From Hymenopus coronatus (Eukaryota > Arthropoda > Insecta > Mantodea > Hymenopodidae), in NCBI GenBank assembly GCA_030762935.1, contig CM060883.1, positions 33,813,501 to 33,877,500 of the forward strand: a DNA stretch of 64,000 bases. The letters are read 5' to 3'. Positions 42,876-54,286 of the stretch are shown here, piece by piece. Each line of letters opens with the position of its first letter. Within the stretch, counting starts at the first letter, position 1. Position numbers and translations under genes: made by a program. The notes beneath the pieces were generated by a model. That model searched no databases, was not told where the DNA came from, and was given only the letters and a program-made list of their open reading frames with translations.

Positions 42876-43370
42876 TATGTGTTCCATTCACATGACTTTC
42901 TCTACGTCTCTGCAACAAATTATTGTTAAAAAACTTATGCTTTTATTTACTTCATGCTAGTTGAGGAAAATTAGAAGCTGGTTGACTGAAGTAGTTTTAT
43001 TTGTATGGACAGGAATTGACAAATTTCTGTGTGAGAAAAGTACAAGTTTTTTAATGCTGAAACCAATGACAAAGAATATCTCAAAAACCATCAATTCCAT
43101 GAAAAAGTGTATATAACATAGATTGTGTGTTTTAATGTGCTCTATATTTTTTGTAGGGTAAGTTCTTGTCCATTTCTTACGGTTTAGCAGTTACGCAAAA
43201 TTCCGTAAAATTCATCCAGAATAAAGTAGTCTTCAGAGGCTATTCCCAGAAAATTCAAGATATACATTTTATTTGTAAGGCAAATATCTTTAATATATAA
43301 TATTTTAATCAAAGTCGTTAGAGCCATTTTTGAGATAGTGAAAATTCTACATACTACGTGTAGAGAAAGT
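42876..43370 (+). mobile_element. HLN element (subfamily A), distal half deleted
   Basis: TATGTGTTCCATTCACATGA to ACGTGTAGAGAAAGT. TTTTAATGTGCTCTATATTT is the A block. TGAGATAGTGAAAATTCTAC joins directly to the hairpin's right arm, so the palindrome and the microsatellite are gone while both outer ends remain. Confidence 0.87.
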
Positions 43371-43448
43371 AAAATTACAGACGAGTTGTTTCTAATGCAA
43401 AGCCCCCGGTATGACTTCAGATGTTAAAATGAAACAAAAATAATGCAC

Positions 43449-43660
43449 ATAGCCTGCCTGGGTAATGTGGTGGTAGCAGCGTGTCTGGTCACATTCAACA
43501 GGTCACGTATACGTTTTTTTCGGGGTTTTCCTTATCCTGAGAAGACGAATGTCGAGTCACTTTATGTTCCATGGTACCCGAGGTCATTTGAGCATCATTT
43601 CAAGTTCATTCATCGTTGGTTATGACCAACCACGTTATAAAGGACAAAATTAAAAAAAAA
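43449..43660 (+). repeat. tRNA-derived SINE, family F
   Basis: GCCTGGGTAATGTGGTGGTAG (head, eroded), TTTTTTTCGGGGTTTTCCTT, ATCCTGAGAAGACGAATGTCG, TTCATTCATCGTTGG, and an A10 tail. Same family as 36548, opposite strand. Confidence 0.82.
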
Positions 43661-44165
43661 AATGTTCATAGTGGATAGTGAAGGTGTTGTATTCCACCCA
43701 ACAAAACGATATCGAGACTTCTACGGACATTGATGTTTTGAGGTCCCCTGAGTCCGAAACAAGCAATTTTAGTATCTCTATCCCTCATGTTCAACATATA
43801 TAGTGTGAAGAGAAGGTATTGTAATCGTGTGTGTCTGTGTGCTGTGGACAGTAGAGCCCAACAACTAAAAGACCGTTAAATACCAAAAGGGGAGGAAAAT
43901 CTTCTCACCTCAAACTACCTTCTACATGGAAAAAATCGTGAAAACGTTTATTTTCTTAAAAATGGCTCTAACAGTTTTGTGCTCTATATTAAAGCTATTT
44001 ACATCACAAATAAAATGAATATCTTGACCTTTCTGGGAATAGCTTCTGAAAACCTCTTCATTCTGGATGAATTTTGCATACTGCTAAACCGTAAGAGATA
44101 AAAAACCTACTGCACAAAAATGTAGGTCTCATCAAAACACACCATGCTTGACGAATGTCTTCTAA
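43661..44165 (-). mobile_element. HLN element, rearranged, with two hairpin-side pieces
   Basis: GTTCATAGTGGATAGTGAAGG and the ACTTCTACGGACATTGATG block are followed after about 110 bp by a second hairpin-like piece, CATATATAGTGTGAAGAGAAGG, and then by (GT)n. Two hairpin ends in a row indicate either a nested pair or a duplicated terminus. TGTAGGTCTCATCAAAACAC is the B block. The TCTGATG end is missing. Confidence 0.7.
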
Positions 44166-44184
44166 ACAAGTTTGTAAAATATAA

Positions 44185-45328
44185 TCTTGTGTTCCATTCA
44201 CTTTATCTTCTTGTTCTTTAAACAAGCTACTCTTTTAAAAGATTATTATTTTATGTACTTCATGCGAATCAGGATAAAAATTAGTAGTAATGCTCTTATT
44301 AGTTATTTTTTTGTAAGTACAAGGGAATTAACTGGGCTAAAACGACAGTCCAATCTTTTAAATGCTGGTTGCTATTTGATTGTTATTCGGTTCTCTTTGT
44401 ATGACCAGGAGTAAAATAAAAGAGTAAAAAATGACAAATTCTCTTTTGAGAAAAGTGTACGTATTTTAAAATTGAAAACAATAACAGCGAAATCGTACAT
44501 ACGTTGTGTGTTGTATCGATCTCTACATTTTTCGTGCAATAAATTTTTGTCTATTTCTTATGGTTTGCCAATTTGATATGCAAAAATCAAAGAAAAGGAC
44601 TGAGGGACTATTTCCAGAAAATTCAAGATATACATACTTATTTGCCATGTATGTTTAATATATGATATTTTAATCAAAACTATTTTGATATTTTTGATAA
44701 AATGGAAAGCTTTAAACCATTTTTCAAAGTAAATGTAAATGGCGTGTTATTTTTGGACGCTCTTTAACTACTTATTTTCTCAACGTCTCATTCTAAATTG
44801 GGCGTGAAAGACCGCTTAATCTTGCTCAGAGGCCTCTCTATCAGGCTTGAGGTTCTTTTATGTGCAGTAAATCTACGACATGAGACCCACGGCTTTACTT
44901 CCCTTCCGAAGGAAGTCATGCTAAGGATTTTTACACCCGAAAAAATCCAACGTCCTCCGCCGGGTTTGAACCTGCGACCTTGGCTATATTAAGTTAGCAT
45001 GGTAGCCATTACACCACGGAGGGCGACAATTTCTCAATGTAAATGGTAGTTTGGTGTGGTGGGATTTTCTGGATGATGTTAGTGTCACATTCCTGGGATA
45101 TATTAAATTTTAAATACCATGTTTGATATTTAACCTCATTTCGTTTTTGAGTTTTCGTTTTGAGTTGTGTTCATATACACGAACCACCTTTTTTTTTTTT
45201 TTTTCTGAAAATGGTTTCTTTTTGGATACGAGGGGTCTTAGAAAGGTTATTCCCAGTGAAATCTCGGTATCAATTTTTTCCGTGGACTGCAATACACTAT
45301 CGAAGGTAAAAATCTCACCAGCGAAAGT
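44185..45328 (+). mobile_element. HLN element (subfamily B), split by SINE-C
   Basis: TCTTGTGTTCCATTCACTTTATCTTC to AGCGAAAGT. ATCGATCTCTACATTTTTCG is the B-type block. A SINE-C lies at 44754-45027, after which ATGGTAGTTTGGTGTGGTGG resumes. T16 replaces part of the microsatellite region. Confidence 0.82.
44754..45027 (-). repeat. tRNA-derived SINE, family C
   Basis: Complete minus-strand copy: GTCGCCCTCCGTGGTGTAAT at the head (right side), B box GGTTCAAACCCGGCGG, body GTAAAAATCCTTAGCATGAC, end TTAAAGAGCGTCC. TAAATGG occurs on both sides (left AAGTAAATGTAAATGG, right CAATGTAAATGG) and may be a target duplication of 12 bp or more. Confidence 0.9.
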
Positions 45329-45702
45329 AAAAATTGTAATTTATTACGTATAAAAAGTTTAAACACTGTCTATACTACATATAACATTTCCCTTGTAAAT
45401 GATTTAAACTCGTTTGTTTGCTCACAACTACGCCTTGCTGAGGACCTCGTTCACTTGTCTGCAGGAGGTGAAAACAAACGCATAAGCGGTCAAGTTTGCT
45501 CTTTAATTTTCACGCTTGCCAACTTCACACCAGAGTGAACATGAAGTTTCCGCTATAGTACCGTCTACAAAACTTCATCGTTCAGGACCTCGCCAAATCA
45601 AACTTTGCTACATTACTCCCTGGGGTAGGCTCTCTCTCGTCCAGTTCGTTTGTGTAATGTTTGTTAAGTTTACAAGAACCAGCGAATCAGAGATTGGCTT
45701 TT
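45329..45702. other. No gene seen
   Basis: Moderately complex sequence with a 66-codon plus frame (45516-45716) that resembles nothing known to me. Confidence 0.35.
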
Positions 45703-45910
45703 CAAATAGTTGTTAGAAATACCTAAAAGCTATTATGATACATCATCACAATAGATTCCCAAGTATACTCTCTTTATATGAGAATCTGGTATCATCAGTG
45801 GATTTCTATGATCTAAAAATTAGAATACGTCTATGATTTTTATGACGAAAACAATGAATAAAATGTAATTATGAAATACGAAACATGCCTTTATCATCAC
45901 ATACTGTTTA

Positions 45911-45957
<47 letters not shown>

Positions 45958-45975
45958 TACTACTACTACTACTAC
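45911..45975. repeat. (TTA)n(CTA)n compound microsatellite
   Basis: About 15 TTA units then about 6 CTA units. The partner tract in the second duplication unit (46684-46720) is shorter, showing length change since the duplication. Confidence 0.93.
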
Positions 45976-46002
45976 TTTCGCTTCTAAGTCGTTGAAAAAA
46001 AA

Positions 46003-46476
46003 CTGATGTGTTCCAATCACATGACTTTTTCTACATTTCAGTAACAAATTATTGTTATAAAGCTTATTCTTCTATATACATCATGCTAATCGAGATAAAC
46101 ATTAACAGAAATTCTCCTTATTACTTGCTTCCTTGTAAGTAGAAGGGGAAAAATCTAATGTGTTCATTCGATTGATGTCCTTTTATTCAAAAGACATTTA
46201 TTTTATTTACATTATGCTAATTAAGATAAATATTAGTAGAATTAGTTCTTTGTATTAGCTTGTCATCTGTTTGAGAAAAGTTTAAGTGACTTAAAATTGA
46301 AACCAATAATCCGGAATACTCTGCGAAAAAAGTGTGACAAACTGTGTTTTTTAATGAGATCTACATTTTTTGTGAAGTTGGTTATTCTATATCTCTTACG
46401 GTTTGCCAGTTATACAAAAGTCATCCAAAATGAAGAGCTCTTCAGAGGCTATTTTCAGAAAAGTCAAGATATGCGT
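46003..46476 (+). mobile_element. Composite HLN, cut by the duplication breakpoint
   Basis: CTGATGTGTTCCAATCACAT begins the outer 5' part. At AGAAGGGGAAAAA (46153) a second 5' end, TCTAATGTGTTCATTCGATTG, begins. This is the same joint as at 3324/3325. The copy is cut at ATATGCGT, the duplication joint. Confidence 0.88.
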
Positions 46477-46684
46477 CAAATAGTTGTTAGAAATACCTAA
46501 AACTATTATGATACATCATCACAATAGATTCCCAAGTATACTCTCTTTATATGAGAATCTGGTATCATCAGTGGATTTCTATGACCTAAAAATTAGAATA
46601 CGTCTTATGATTTTTATGACGAAAACAATAAATAAAATCTAATTATGAAATACAAAACATGCCTTTATCATCACATACGGTTTA

Positions 46685-46716
<32 letters not shown>

Positions 46717-46769
46717 TACTACTTTCGCTTCGAAGTACTATGGTATTATGTACACTCGTTGAAAAAAAA

Positions 46770-47575
46770 CTGATGTGTTCCAATCACATGACTTTTTCTA
46801 CATAACAAATTATTGTTAAAAAGCTTATTCTTCTATATACATCATGCTAATCGAGATAAACATTAACAGAAATTCTCCTTATTACTTGCTTCCTTGTAAG
46901 TAGAAGGGAAAAATCTAATGTGTTCATTCGCTTGATGTCCTTTTATTCAAAAGACATTTATTTTATTTACATTATGCTAATTAAGATAAATATTAGTAGA
47001 ATTAGTTCTTTGTATTAGCTTTTCATCCGTTTGAAAAAAGTTTAAGTGACTTAAAATTGAAACCAATAATCCGGAATATCTCTGCGAAAAAAAAAGTGAC
47101 AAACTGTGTTTTTTAATGAGATCTACATTTTTTGTGAAGTTGGTTATTCTATATCTCTTACGGTTTGCCAGTTATACAAAAGTCATCCAAAATGAAGAGC
47201 TCTTCAGAGGCTATTTTCAGAAAAGTCAAGATATGCGTTTCGTTTCCCATAAATATGTTTTAAACATGACGTATTTAATCGAAATCATTAGAGCCATTTT
47301 TGAGAAAATCAATACTTTTGAAAAATGTTCCAGGTAAAGGGTAGTTTGGGGTAGGGTAATATCGCATCCTTTGAAGATACTAAACTTAAGTACCAAGTTT
47401 AGTATTTAACCGACTTTTCGTTTTTGGAGTAGGCTACGCACACACACACATACACGGATGTTTTTCTAGATTTTTTGGACTCAGGGGACCTCAAAACATA
47501 TATATTCCGGTGAAATATCGTTATCCCATTTTTTGCTGCAATACAATAGCTTCACTATATACCTATAGAGAAAGT
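46770..47575 (+). mobile_element. Composite HLN, complete
   Basis: Outer 5' part 46770-46913, inner element 46914-47575 ending CCTATAGAGAAAGT. ATGAGATCTACATTTTTTGTG marks subfamily B. (AC)n is CACACACACACATACACG. One 3' hairpin end, weakened, serves both 5' ends. Confidence 0.9.
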
Positions 47576-48617
47576 AAAATTGAGTCATGTCTGGAATGCC
47601 AAATTCGTCAGTCCTACACGGCACATCGCCTTCTGTACACCATCCGAGACACAGTTGTGAGGTGGCAGCAAGTTGTCAGAAGTTCCAAGTCATAATATTG
47701 CTAACCCATATAATATCAATACTCATAATAAAATACAGAACTTCAGCTACGAACTATCAATATTATCTGAAAATATTGACACAAAATATGATAGTTTGTA
47801 TTGATGGCATCACCTGCCACTTTGCATGTGTTCACTATAGCATTATGACAAAACCTGGGTTTCTGCTGTTGTGAGGGTCGCAAGTTTTCTGCTCGCATGT
47901 AGCAAAGGTGGAAACGTTAAAGTGTCAGTATACCTTGTGAAACGGTAACATTCAGAAGCATAACAAATTACGGATATATTAATTATTTATATAATATTTT
48001 TGTTCCCATGTATAAACGTGTGTTTCAAGAAGTCTTTGAGAATGCAGGATTTGACGAACAGAGGATTAAAGCCAGGCAGAATCTCTTTGTTTAAGCTAAG
48101 TGTTTACAACTTCGACTAGCGGATCTCTCCTACCCCTGAAATTGCATTGTGACATTTGGAGCATTCAGAAAAGAGGTGCAAGTTTGCTACCTACAGAAAG
48201 GAGTTGAGATGTGACGTGCTAAGAATTCGGCTATATTTGCGAAGTGTGAAAGAGTGAATGTGCTACTGTTGCGCAGTAATAACACAAGTCCGAATAGCCC
48301 TGCATCTTAAAAATATTGTAAGCTCAGTGCTTGTACCCATAAGTATGCTACACGACGACGAAAGCTATTTTCAGCCAAATAAAGTACTACAGGTAGCAAT
48401 TCTGTGTTATTTGTTATTTTAAGTTAATTTATTGTGTATTCATATTTGGTTTCCCACTGGGTGAGTAGAAAAACATACTCTACCATTGATTCCGAACCAA
48501 ACTTCCTGAGTAGCCGAAGGCAACAAGTGTGTCAGTGGCGGACTGTAACGTCAACCAGGTACGCCACTCTGAGGGCTTCTGTGATCTTGACGTGTACACT
48601 CACACACACACACATAC
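47576..48617. other. No gene seen; apparently single-copy
   Basis: Mixed composition, no HLN or SINE recognised. AATAAAGTACTAC near 48380 resembles a polyadenylation signal, but no coding frame leads to it. Confidence 0.35.
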
Positions 48618-48790
48618 AGAGTATGTCGCACTTGTCGAGATAAAAGAGAGCCACATCAGTATGTGAGCGAGTTTGAACGGGGCAGAATGATCAGTCTCGG
48701 GAAGTGGATTTGTCACACCGTGACATTTGGGTTCGTACAGGACGACAGTGATGCAGGGACATACGGAGTGAAGACTGGGTATTGGACCAC
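48618..48790 (+). pseudogene. Tc1-like transposase N-terminal relic
   Basis: SEFERGRMISLGK from 48666 matches the opening of the DNA-binding domain of one branch of Tc1-like transposases. The following VTFGFVQDDSDAG and CRDIRSE-like strings continue it in decayed form. ATGTCGCACTTGTCGAGATAA just upstream probably held the start, now ended by a stop. It may be the front half of the relic at 50205-50945, on the same strand. Confidence 0.55.
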
Positions 48791-49212
48791 AGCACCATCA
48801 TCTTGACCACACAGCTACATTCATAGTATTGGCCACTGTATTTTTAGTCATAGCCACTTACTTCAGAGTGAACCTCCACCTCTCTGCGGTGAGGCGTTTT
48901 CAGTCCGACACGTGTAAGTTGAGTGTGCTCGTCTAGCTTCACTACGAGCCACTCTGCAGCTGCCGGCCAGGCTTTCGGAGGTCCTAGTCGATGACCCCGG
49001 AGCGGTGGATAAGGTTTTTAATTTGTTATCCGAAATTACATACACCTTGAGGATCTAGTTGACTGATGTGTGGTTTTGTTTAAATCTTTTATCGTCTTTT
49101 ACACTTTACGACACTTATTTTATGTTTCCTCTTATTTTAGCGCCATAATTTCATCTGGTTTCAGGGCTGGATATATAATTTATCTTGGTCTTACTTTTTA
49201 TATTTCTTTTTT
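48791..49212. other. No gene recognised
   Basis: May contain decayed Tc1 coding sequence continuing from 48790. A 60-codon minus frame (48863-49045) is not recognised. Confidence 0.3.
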
Positions 49213-50062
49213 ACTTTCTCTATACGTACTATGTGCATAGTGTATAGAGAAGGTATTGCATTATACCCAAAAATTCGATATCGAGATTTCACCGGAAATA
49301 CATGTTTTGAGACCACCTGAATCTAAAAAAAACATTTTTAGAAAAATGTCCGTGTGTGTGTCTGTGGGCAGCATAGTTCAAAAACGAAAAGACCGTTAAA
49401 TACCAAACTTGGTATTTAAGTTCAGTATCTTCCAAGGATGCGACACGAAGATTTTGAAGAAAACTAGCCCACCCCCAACTACCCTTCACATGGGAAATTT
49501 TTTGAAAATTTTGATTTTCTAAAAAATGGCTCTAATGATTTTGATTAAAATATATATTAAAGATATGTAATTGACAAATAATATTTATATCTTGAATTTT
49601 CTGGGAATAGCCTCGGAAGACTGCTTTATTCTGGACGAATTTTACGGAATTTTGCATAACTACTAAACCGTAAGAAATGGACAAAAACTTACCACACAAA
49701 AATGTAGAGCACATTAAAACACACAATTTATGTTATATACAATTTTTTCGTGGAGTTGGTCGTTTTTTAGATATTCCTTGTTTTTTGTTTCAGCCTTAAA
49801 AAACGTATACTTTTCTCATACAGGAATTTGTCAACTCGTGTCCATACAAACAAAGGAACTTCAGTCACATAGCAACCAGCATTTTGCTATCACTTTAACC
49901 TATGTTACTCCCTTATTTCGCTTCTACTTGCATAGAAGCAAGTAATAAGACTATTTCTGCTAATTTTTTCTCACTTAGCATGAAGTAAATAGAAGCATAA
50001 ACTTTTTAGCAAAAATTTGCTGCAGAGATATAGAGAAAGTCATGTGAATGGATTACGTCAGA
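49213..50062 (-). mobile_element. HLN element, full length (subfamily A)
   Basis: 850 bp. ACTTTCTCTATACGTACTAT stem-loop, short (GT)n, AAATACCAAACTTGGTATTT intact at about 49398-49417, TGTAGAGCACATTAAAACAC, and the end GGATTACGTCAGA. It sits between the two Tc1 relics and may have split one element. Confidence 0.93.
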
Positions 50063-50147
50063 TTTTTATCTCTTGTTTTAGCTATTTTGATTGAGATTCT
50101 TTTAAAACATAGTTTTATCTCAGGTATTTTAACTCCCTAGTTTTATG

Positions 50148-50204
50148 TTAAGGGCGTTGATAACCTAGCAGTTGAGCGCCCTTAAACCCCATTTATCATC
50201 ATCA
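50148..50204 (+). mobile_element. LINE 3' terminus with (ATC)n tail
   Basis: AAGGGCGTTGATAACCTAGC and GTTGAGCGCCCTT form a stem (AAGGGCG with CGCCCTT), then AAACCCCATTTATCATCATCA. Stem-loops followed by ATC repeats end some arthropod non-LTR retrotransposons. Only about 55 bp are present, so this is a severely 5'-truncated insertion. Confidence 0.45.
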
Positions 50205-50945
50205 CGCATAATGTTCGCTCGACGCTGGAGCACTGCAATAGATTGAAATTGTTGGCATCGAAAATTTGTCGCCGTCTGTTGCAAATTGGACTGGTTGCAT
50301 ACAATTGTCCAGAGACCAAAAGCTTCTCCGACTGCGTTAGGGGCGTAAACACCGTCACTGGGGTGCTAAATGGCAAAATGTAGTCTTTTCGGACGTGTTC
50401 CGCTTCAACCTTGCCTACTGTGATGGCCGCATACTAGTCCAGCGGTATACTGTAGTGAACGCAACCTGAAGGCCGGCGTTGTTGAGCAGTACAACAGACA
50501 AACACTATTTGTGATGGCTGGAGGCGCCATTGGCTACAACAACCGATCTTGCCTCCCACGAATTGAGGGCACTTTGTACAGCAACCGGTACGTGAGGGAG
50601 ATTGTAGAGCCCGAGGTGCTCCTGCTACTTTAGGCAGCCCACTTCCATATTTCACCAGGACAATGTCCGGCCACATGTTGCGAGAAATGTACAACCCTTC
50701 TCTGAAGAGCGACGGGTGCAATTGCTTCGCCTGAACCTACTGCCCATTGAACACAAGTTGATATGGTTGATCGACAACTTCTTCGTCACGGTTCTCCATA
50801 ATTAGTGTCACGTGTGAGCTCGCATAGAAACTGCTTGGAGGGAGATCCCCCAGGTATATATTCAGAACCTTTTTGATTCCATACCATAGCAAGTAGTAGC
50901 TCTAATTGCAGCGCGTGGAGGCTACATCAAATACCGAATATACAG
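50205..50945 (+). pseudogene. Tc1-like transposase relic, C-terminal two thirds
   Basis: Spread over at least two frames: FSDVFRFNLAYCDGR (first catalytic Asp region, with E of DES changed), RNLKAGVVEQYNRQ, YVREIVEPEVLLLL, FHQDNVRPHVARNVQPF with the second Asp at 50659-50661, and PIEHKLIW with the Glu at 50749-50751. The second Asp and the Glu are separated by 29 residues where 34 are expected, so 15 bp have been deleted in the segment that normally reads PW-P-SPDLSP. It belongs to a different Tc1 lineage from the element at 768. No terminal repeats were identified. Confidence 0.78.
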
Positions 50946-51065
50946 GCTCAAAGGTCATGTACAGATTTGAAAAGTTAATACGTTGTTTGTTGTTGTGTGC
51001 TAATCTATGATATTAAATTCATCATATTTAAGCGTTTCCTTCTTGGTGATGACAATTTTACAAAC

Positions 51066-51262
51066 AGTAGGGGCCGTGCCGTAGCTGAGTGGTTACGCGG
51101 CCCAGGTTCGATCCCAAGCGACCGCATGTAGGATTTATGGTTGCCAAAGCGACGCAGAGGCGGGTTGCCTCCACCATCGCATTCCAACGATGCTCCATCT
51201 TCATTCTATGTATCATCAGTGTCACCGCCTGCGGTGGCATATGTAAACACTATAAAAACAAA
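51066..51262 (+). repeat. tRNA-derived SINE, family B
   Basis: GCCGTAGCTGAGTGGTTACG (A box) and CCCAGGTTCGATCCCAAGC (B box). Compared with 12503 about 20 bp between the boxes are missing (GGTTACGCGGCCCAGG). The body GGTTGCCTCC...TGCTCCATCTTCATTC and the end GCCTGCGGTGGCATATG are present. Confidence 0.85.
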
Positions 51263-51323
51263 ACAAGCAGTAGTGTATAAAGGTACAATGCCTGAGGTTA
51301 TTCAAGCGGTATCAATAGAATTA

Positions 51324-51497
51324 GTCTCTTCTTAGTTCCGGAGAAGGTCGCGTTATCTTGCATGGGATTGCCGACGTTTAGCTTATCTTGCCGTGAGCTT
51401 CTTCTGAGCTCTTGTGCAAGAAGCTCTCGGCAAGATGAGCGAAACGTCGGCAACCCCATGGAAGATGACACGGCCTCCTCCGGAAGCTAAGAAGACA
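51324..51497. repeat. Foldback palindrome, ~78-bp arms
   Basis: Left arm 51324-51403 and right arm 51418-51497 are inverse copies (about 87% alike). Both contain GATTGCCGACGTTT(A/C)GCT-type sequence, TTCCGGAG and AGCTTCTT. The loop is about 14 bp. GC content is higher than the surroundings. No target duplication was found. Confidence 0.85.
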
Positions 51498-51731
51498 CAG
51501 GTCGTGGAAGCCTACGCCCATCAATACGATTTGAAAATGAATAGACTAAAGCCTAGCTGAATTTGTGCTAATTTATGCTTAGCCTAGTTCACATAAAACA
51601 TTCAGGAATTCATGCACACCATAATCGAAATAATTGCTTTTCAACTTTAAATTTAAATGCAGACATTGACACTGCCATTCACAATTACAAACTTTGCAAA
51701 ATATATAGAACAATCTTGGCTTGAGAAAAAA

Positions 51732-52596
51732 TCTGATGTGATCCATTCACACGACTTTCTCTACAACTCTGCAACAAATTATTGTTAAAAAGCTAATGCT
51801 TCTGTTTACTTAATACTAATTGAGAAAAAAATAGCAGAAATAGTCTTATTACTTGCTTCCTTGTAAGTAGAAGCGAAATAAGGGAGTAACATACGTTAAA
51901 GTGATAACCAAAAGCTGGTTGCTATGCGACTGAAGTTCCTTTGTTTGTATGGACAGGAGTTGACAAATTCCCGTATGAGAAAAGTATGTTTTTTAAAGCT
52001 CAAACCAAAAACAAGGAATATCTAAAAAAAACGACCAACTTCACGAATATATATATATATGTATATATATAATAAATTGTGTGTTTTAATGTGCTCCATA
52101 CTTTTTGTATGGTAAGTTTTGTCTATCTCTTACTGTTTAGCAGTTATGCAAAATTCCGTAAATTTTGCCAGAATAAAGTAGTCTTCAGAGGCTATTCCCA
52201 GAAAATTCAAGATATACATATTATTTCTCAGGTAAATATCTTTAATATACGATATTTTAATCAAAATCGTTAGAGCCATTTTTTAAGAAATCAAAATTTT
52301 CGAAAAATGTTCCATGTAAAGGATAGTTGGATTTGGGGGGATTTTCTTGAAAAGCTTCAATTCGCATCCTTGCAAGATACCAAACTTAAATTCCAAGTTT
52401 GGTATTTACGGTCTTTTCGTTTTTGAACTATGCTGTCCACAAACACACACGCACATACATACGGACCTTTTTCCAGAAATATTTTTTTTGGATTCGGGGC
52501 CCAAAACATGTATTTCCGGTGAAATCTCGGTATCGAATTTTTGGATGCATTACAATATCCTCTCTATACAATGTGCATAGTACGTGTAGAGAACGT
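51732..52596 (+). mobile_element. HLN element, full length (subfamily A)
   Basis: TCTGATGTGATCCATTCACACGACTTTCTC to ACGTGTAGAGAACGT. TTTTAATGTGCTCCATACTT is the A block. The TA-rich ATATATATATGTATATATAT at about 52048 is an expansion not seen in other copies. (AC)n is short. Confidence 0.93.
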
Positions 52597-52611
52597 AAAA
52601 ATCCTACATCT

Positions 52612-52690
52612 TAGCAGTTGGAATTGAACCCGGGAACCCTGGCAGATCATGCAAGTGGTCTATGGACTGAGCCGCGACGATGTATTGATT
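52612..52690 (-). repeat. tRNA-like SINE fragment
   Basis: Minus strand: GGCTCAGTCCATAGACCAC (A-box region) and GGTTCCCGGGTTCAATTCC (B box). No body matching the other families was recognised. Confidence 0.4.
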
Positions 52691-53339
52691 CATTAATTAT
52701 TAACAAAACAATCAGGAACTGTATTTCGAGTTAGCCTGGTCAAAGGTAACAAACCGCCCTGATTGCACCTTTACTTTATGTACATAATCTGGAAATGCTG
52801 TTGAATAGGTTCTCGCCGAGAACAGGATGTGGAAATTATTAAGATACCCTCAGGGAAAATGGTAGAATGTTATCACTGACCTGTCACCCGCAAAATTCGC
52901 TTTATTTAGACTGCCGCACAAGTTCACACTGTGGAGTTGGGCTCAGCGAAAGATGCGATAATTACTTAGTTTCCGTTCTGGTCATAGGGGAAACAAACTT
53001 CCGGGGCACAAAGGCTTACCACACACACTTCCCTCTAGCGCAGCACTTCGCTTCTTTCCTGACTGAAATTAAAATAAATGACTCCAGATGTGTAATTATT
53101 CACTAAAAATTGAGGTTCATATGAGTTTAATATACAGAGTTATAGGCGAATAAATAAAAACATTTGTACCTATAAACGTTTGAGGCAGATTTGATCCAGT
53201 ATTTGTAGTCTTTTTTTCGCTATTCTCTAAAGCTATATGTTCATCAGGGAAATTTGACGATGTTTTTAGCACGGCTGTTATTTCCTATCTCAGACTTCAG
53301 TTGCTTACGTAACACGTCAAACGGTTGACTCCTCTGCCC
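52691..53339. other. No gene recognised
   Basis: Moderate complexity; a 79-codon plus frame (52867-53106) shows no known motif. Confidence 0.35.
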
Positions 53340-53648
53340 TTTACGCTGCCCGACTATAGGTTGTGTGAGATATGTAAACACAGCAGAGTCCTCCTGATGC
53401 TCTATGCCTGCCAAGTGTGGGGTATGGCAGCAGACTCCTGGCTTCTCTGGTTACAGCGGGTACAGAATAGAGGACTCCGGTCCATATATTCTGTATGTCG
53501 ACGTTTCCCTTTGAGACTACTACATGAAGCTTCAGCCCTCCCATATGTGGAAGATGTCATTAGGCGCCGGGCTCAAAAATTCTACGCCAGATTGGGCGAC
53601 CATGAGAATGCACTTGTCAGATATCTTGGGGAAGTACTTACCCACTGA
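53340..53648 (+). pseudogene. Non-LTR reverse transcriptase, C-terminal fragment
   Basis: The open frame reads LMLYACQVWGMAADSWLLWL, then QRVQNRGLRSIYS, LLHEASALPYVEDVIRRRAQ, KFYARLGDHENALVRYL, and stops at 53646-53648. The order LxYAxxVWG, LxxLQxxQNxxLR, then ...KFYxRLxxHxNxLxRxL is characteristic of the region after the polymerase core in jockey-clade elements. The catalytic FADD-type core lies upstream and is missing. The frame is intact over about 95 codons, suggesting a fairly recent insertion. Confidence 0.85.
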
Positions 53649-53978
53649 ACGCCGAAAGAAGCGGCTCCGGGTTCTCCGCATGGCTTGTGGGCACCCCCGG
53701 TAACAACAGCTTTAAACCAGCCAACAGCGTAATAACTGAACAAAGCACTCCACCCCTCTCCCATTGGAAGAGGTCTATCAAAATTTCACCAACATAATTG
53801 AATAAAAAAAAAATTAAACACCAGCGGAGCAGTGGAAAGGATGCTGCTCCTGAAAAAATGCAACCGCTCGAGGAGCCTATCTAGCGCTACCTCCTTACCA
53901 CCATCACTCGAAACCCCAAAATTTAAAACCTCAACCTTCACCTCATTTTTATGGTTAAACCCTTACCAGGGTAGTTAC

Positions 53979-54012
<34 letters not shown>
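53340..54012 (+). mobile_element. 5'-truncated jockey-type LINE with (CAA)n tail
   Basis: The C-terminal end of a non-LTR reverse transcriptase (to 53648), then about 330 bp of 3' untranslated sequence ending TACCAGGGTAGTTACACAAC and (AAC)n at 53981-54012. Truncation at the 5' side and a simple-repeat tail are usual products of target-primed reverse transcription. Length is under a fifth of a full LINE. Confidence 0.82.
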
Positions 54013-54286
54013 GGCTCACCACGAGCCTACCAGACACGTACGCACAGCAGAGACATAACTAACGCCATTCAAAACACAGACCCTGAAATTTGTGCTCCAT
54101 TTATAACAATGTTGTTATAGTAAGGTACAATTATAAGTTTTTATACTATACTAAATATGTTTATTTGCACTTGTTCACCTCCCATCCTGTATGCTCGTAG
54201 AATGTAGGGGTGGAAACAAAATATGATATATTGTATGCCCGTGAATTACTCCATCCATTCTACAACGCACTATACCTAAAAGTTTT

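Larger units (their letters stand above)
45703..47238. repeat. Recent tandem segmental duplication, 2 x ~0.77 kb
   Basis: Unit 1 (45703-46476) and unit 2 (46477-47238) both start CAAATAGTTGTTAGAAATAC and both end AAAAGTCAAGATATGCGT. They are nearly identical apart from microsatellite length and a few substitutions. Each contains about 300 bp of non-HLN sequence, a (TTA)n tract and the 5' part of a composite HLN. Only unit 2 continues into the rest of the HLN, so the duplication breakpoint lies inside that element. Confidence 0.93.

Noticed and set aside
45820..46047. Minus-strand frame with a run of about 15 Ile
   Set aside because: Translation of the (TTA)n tract.
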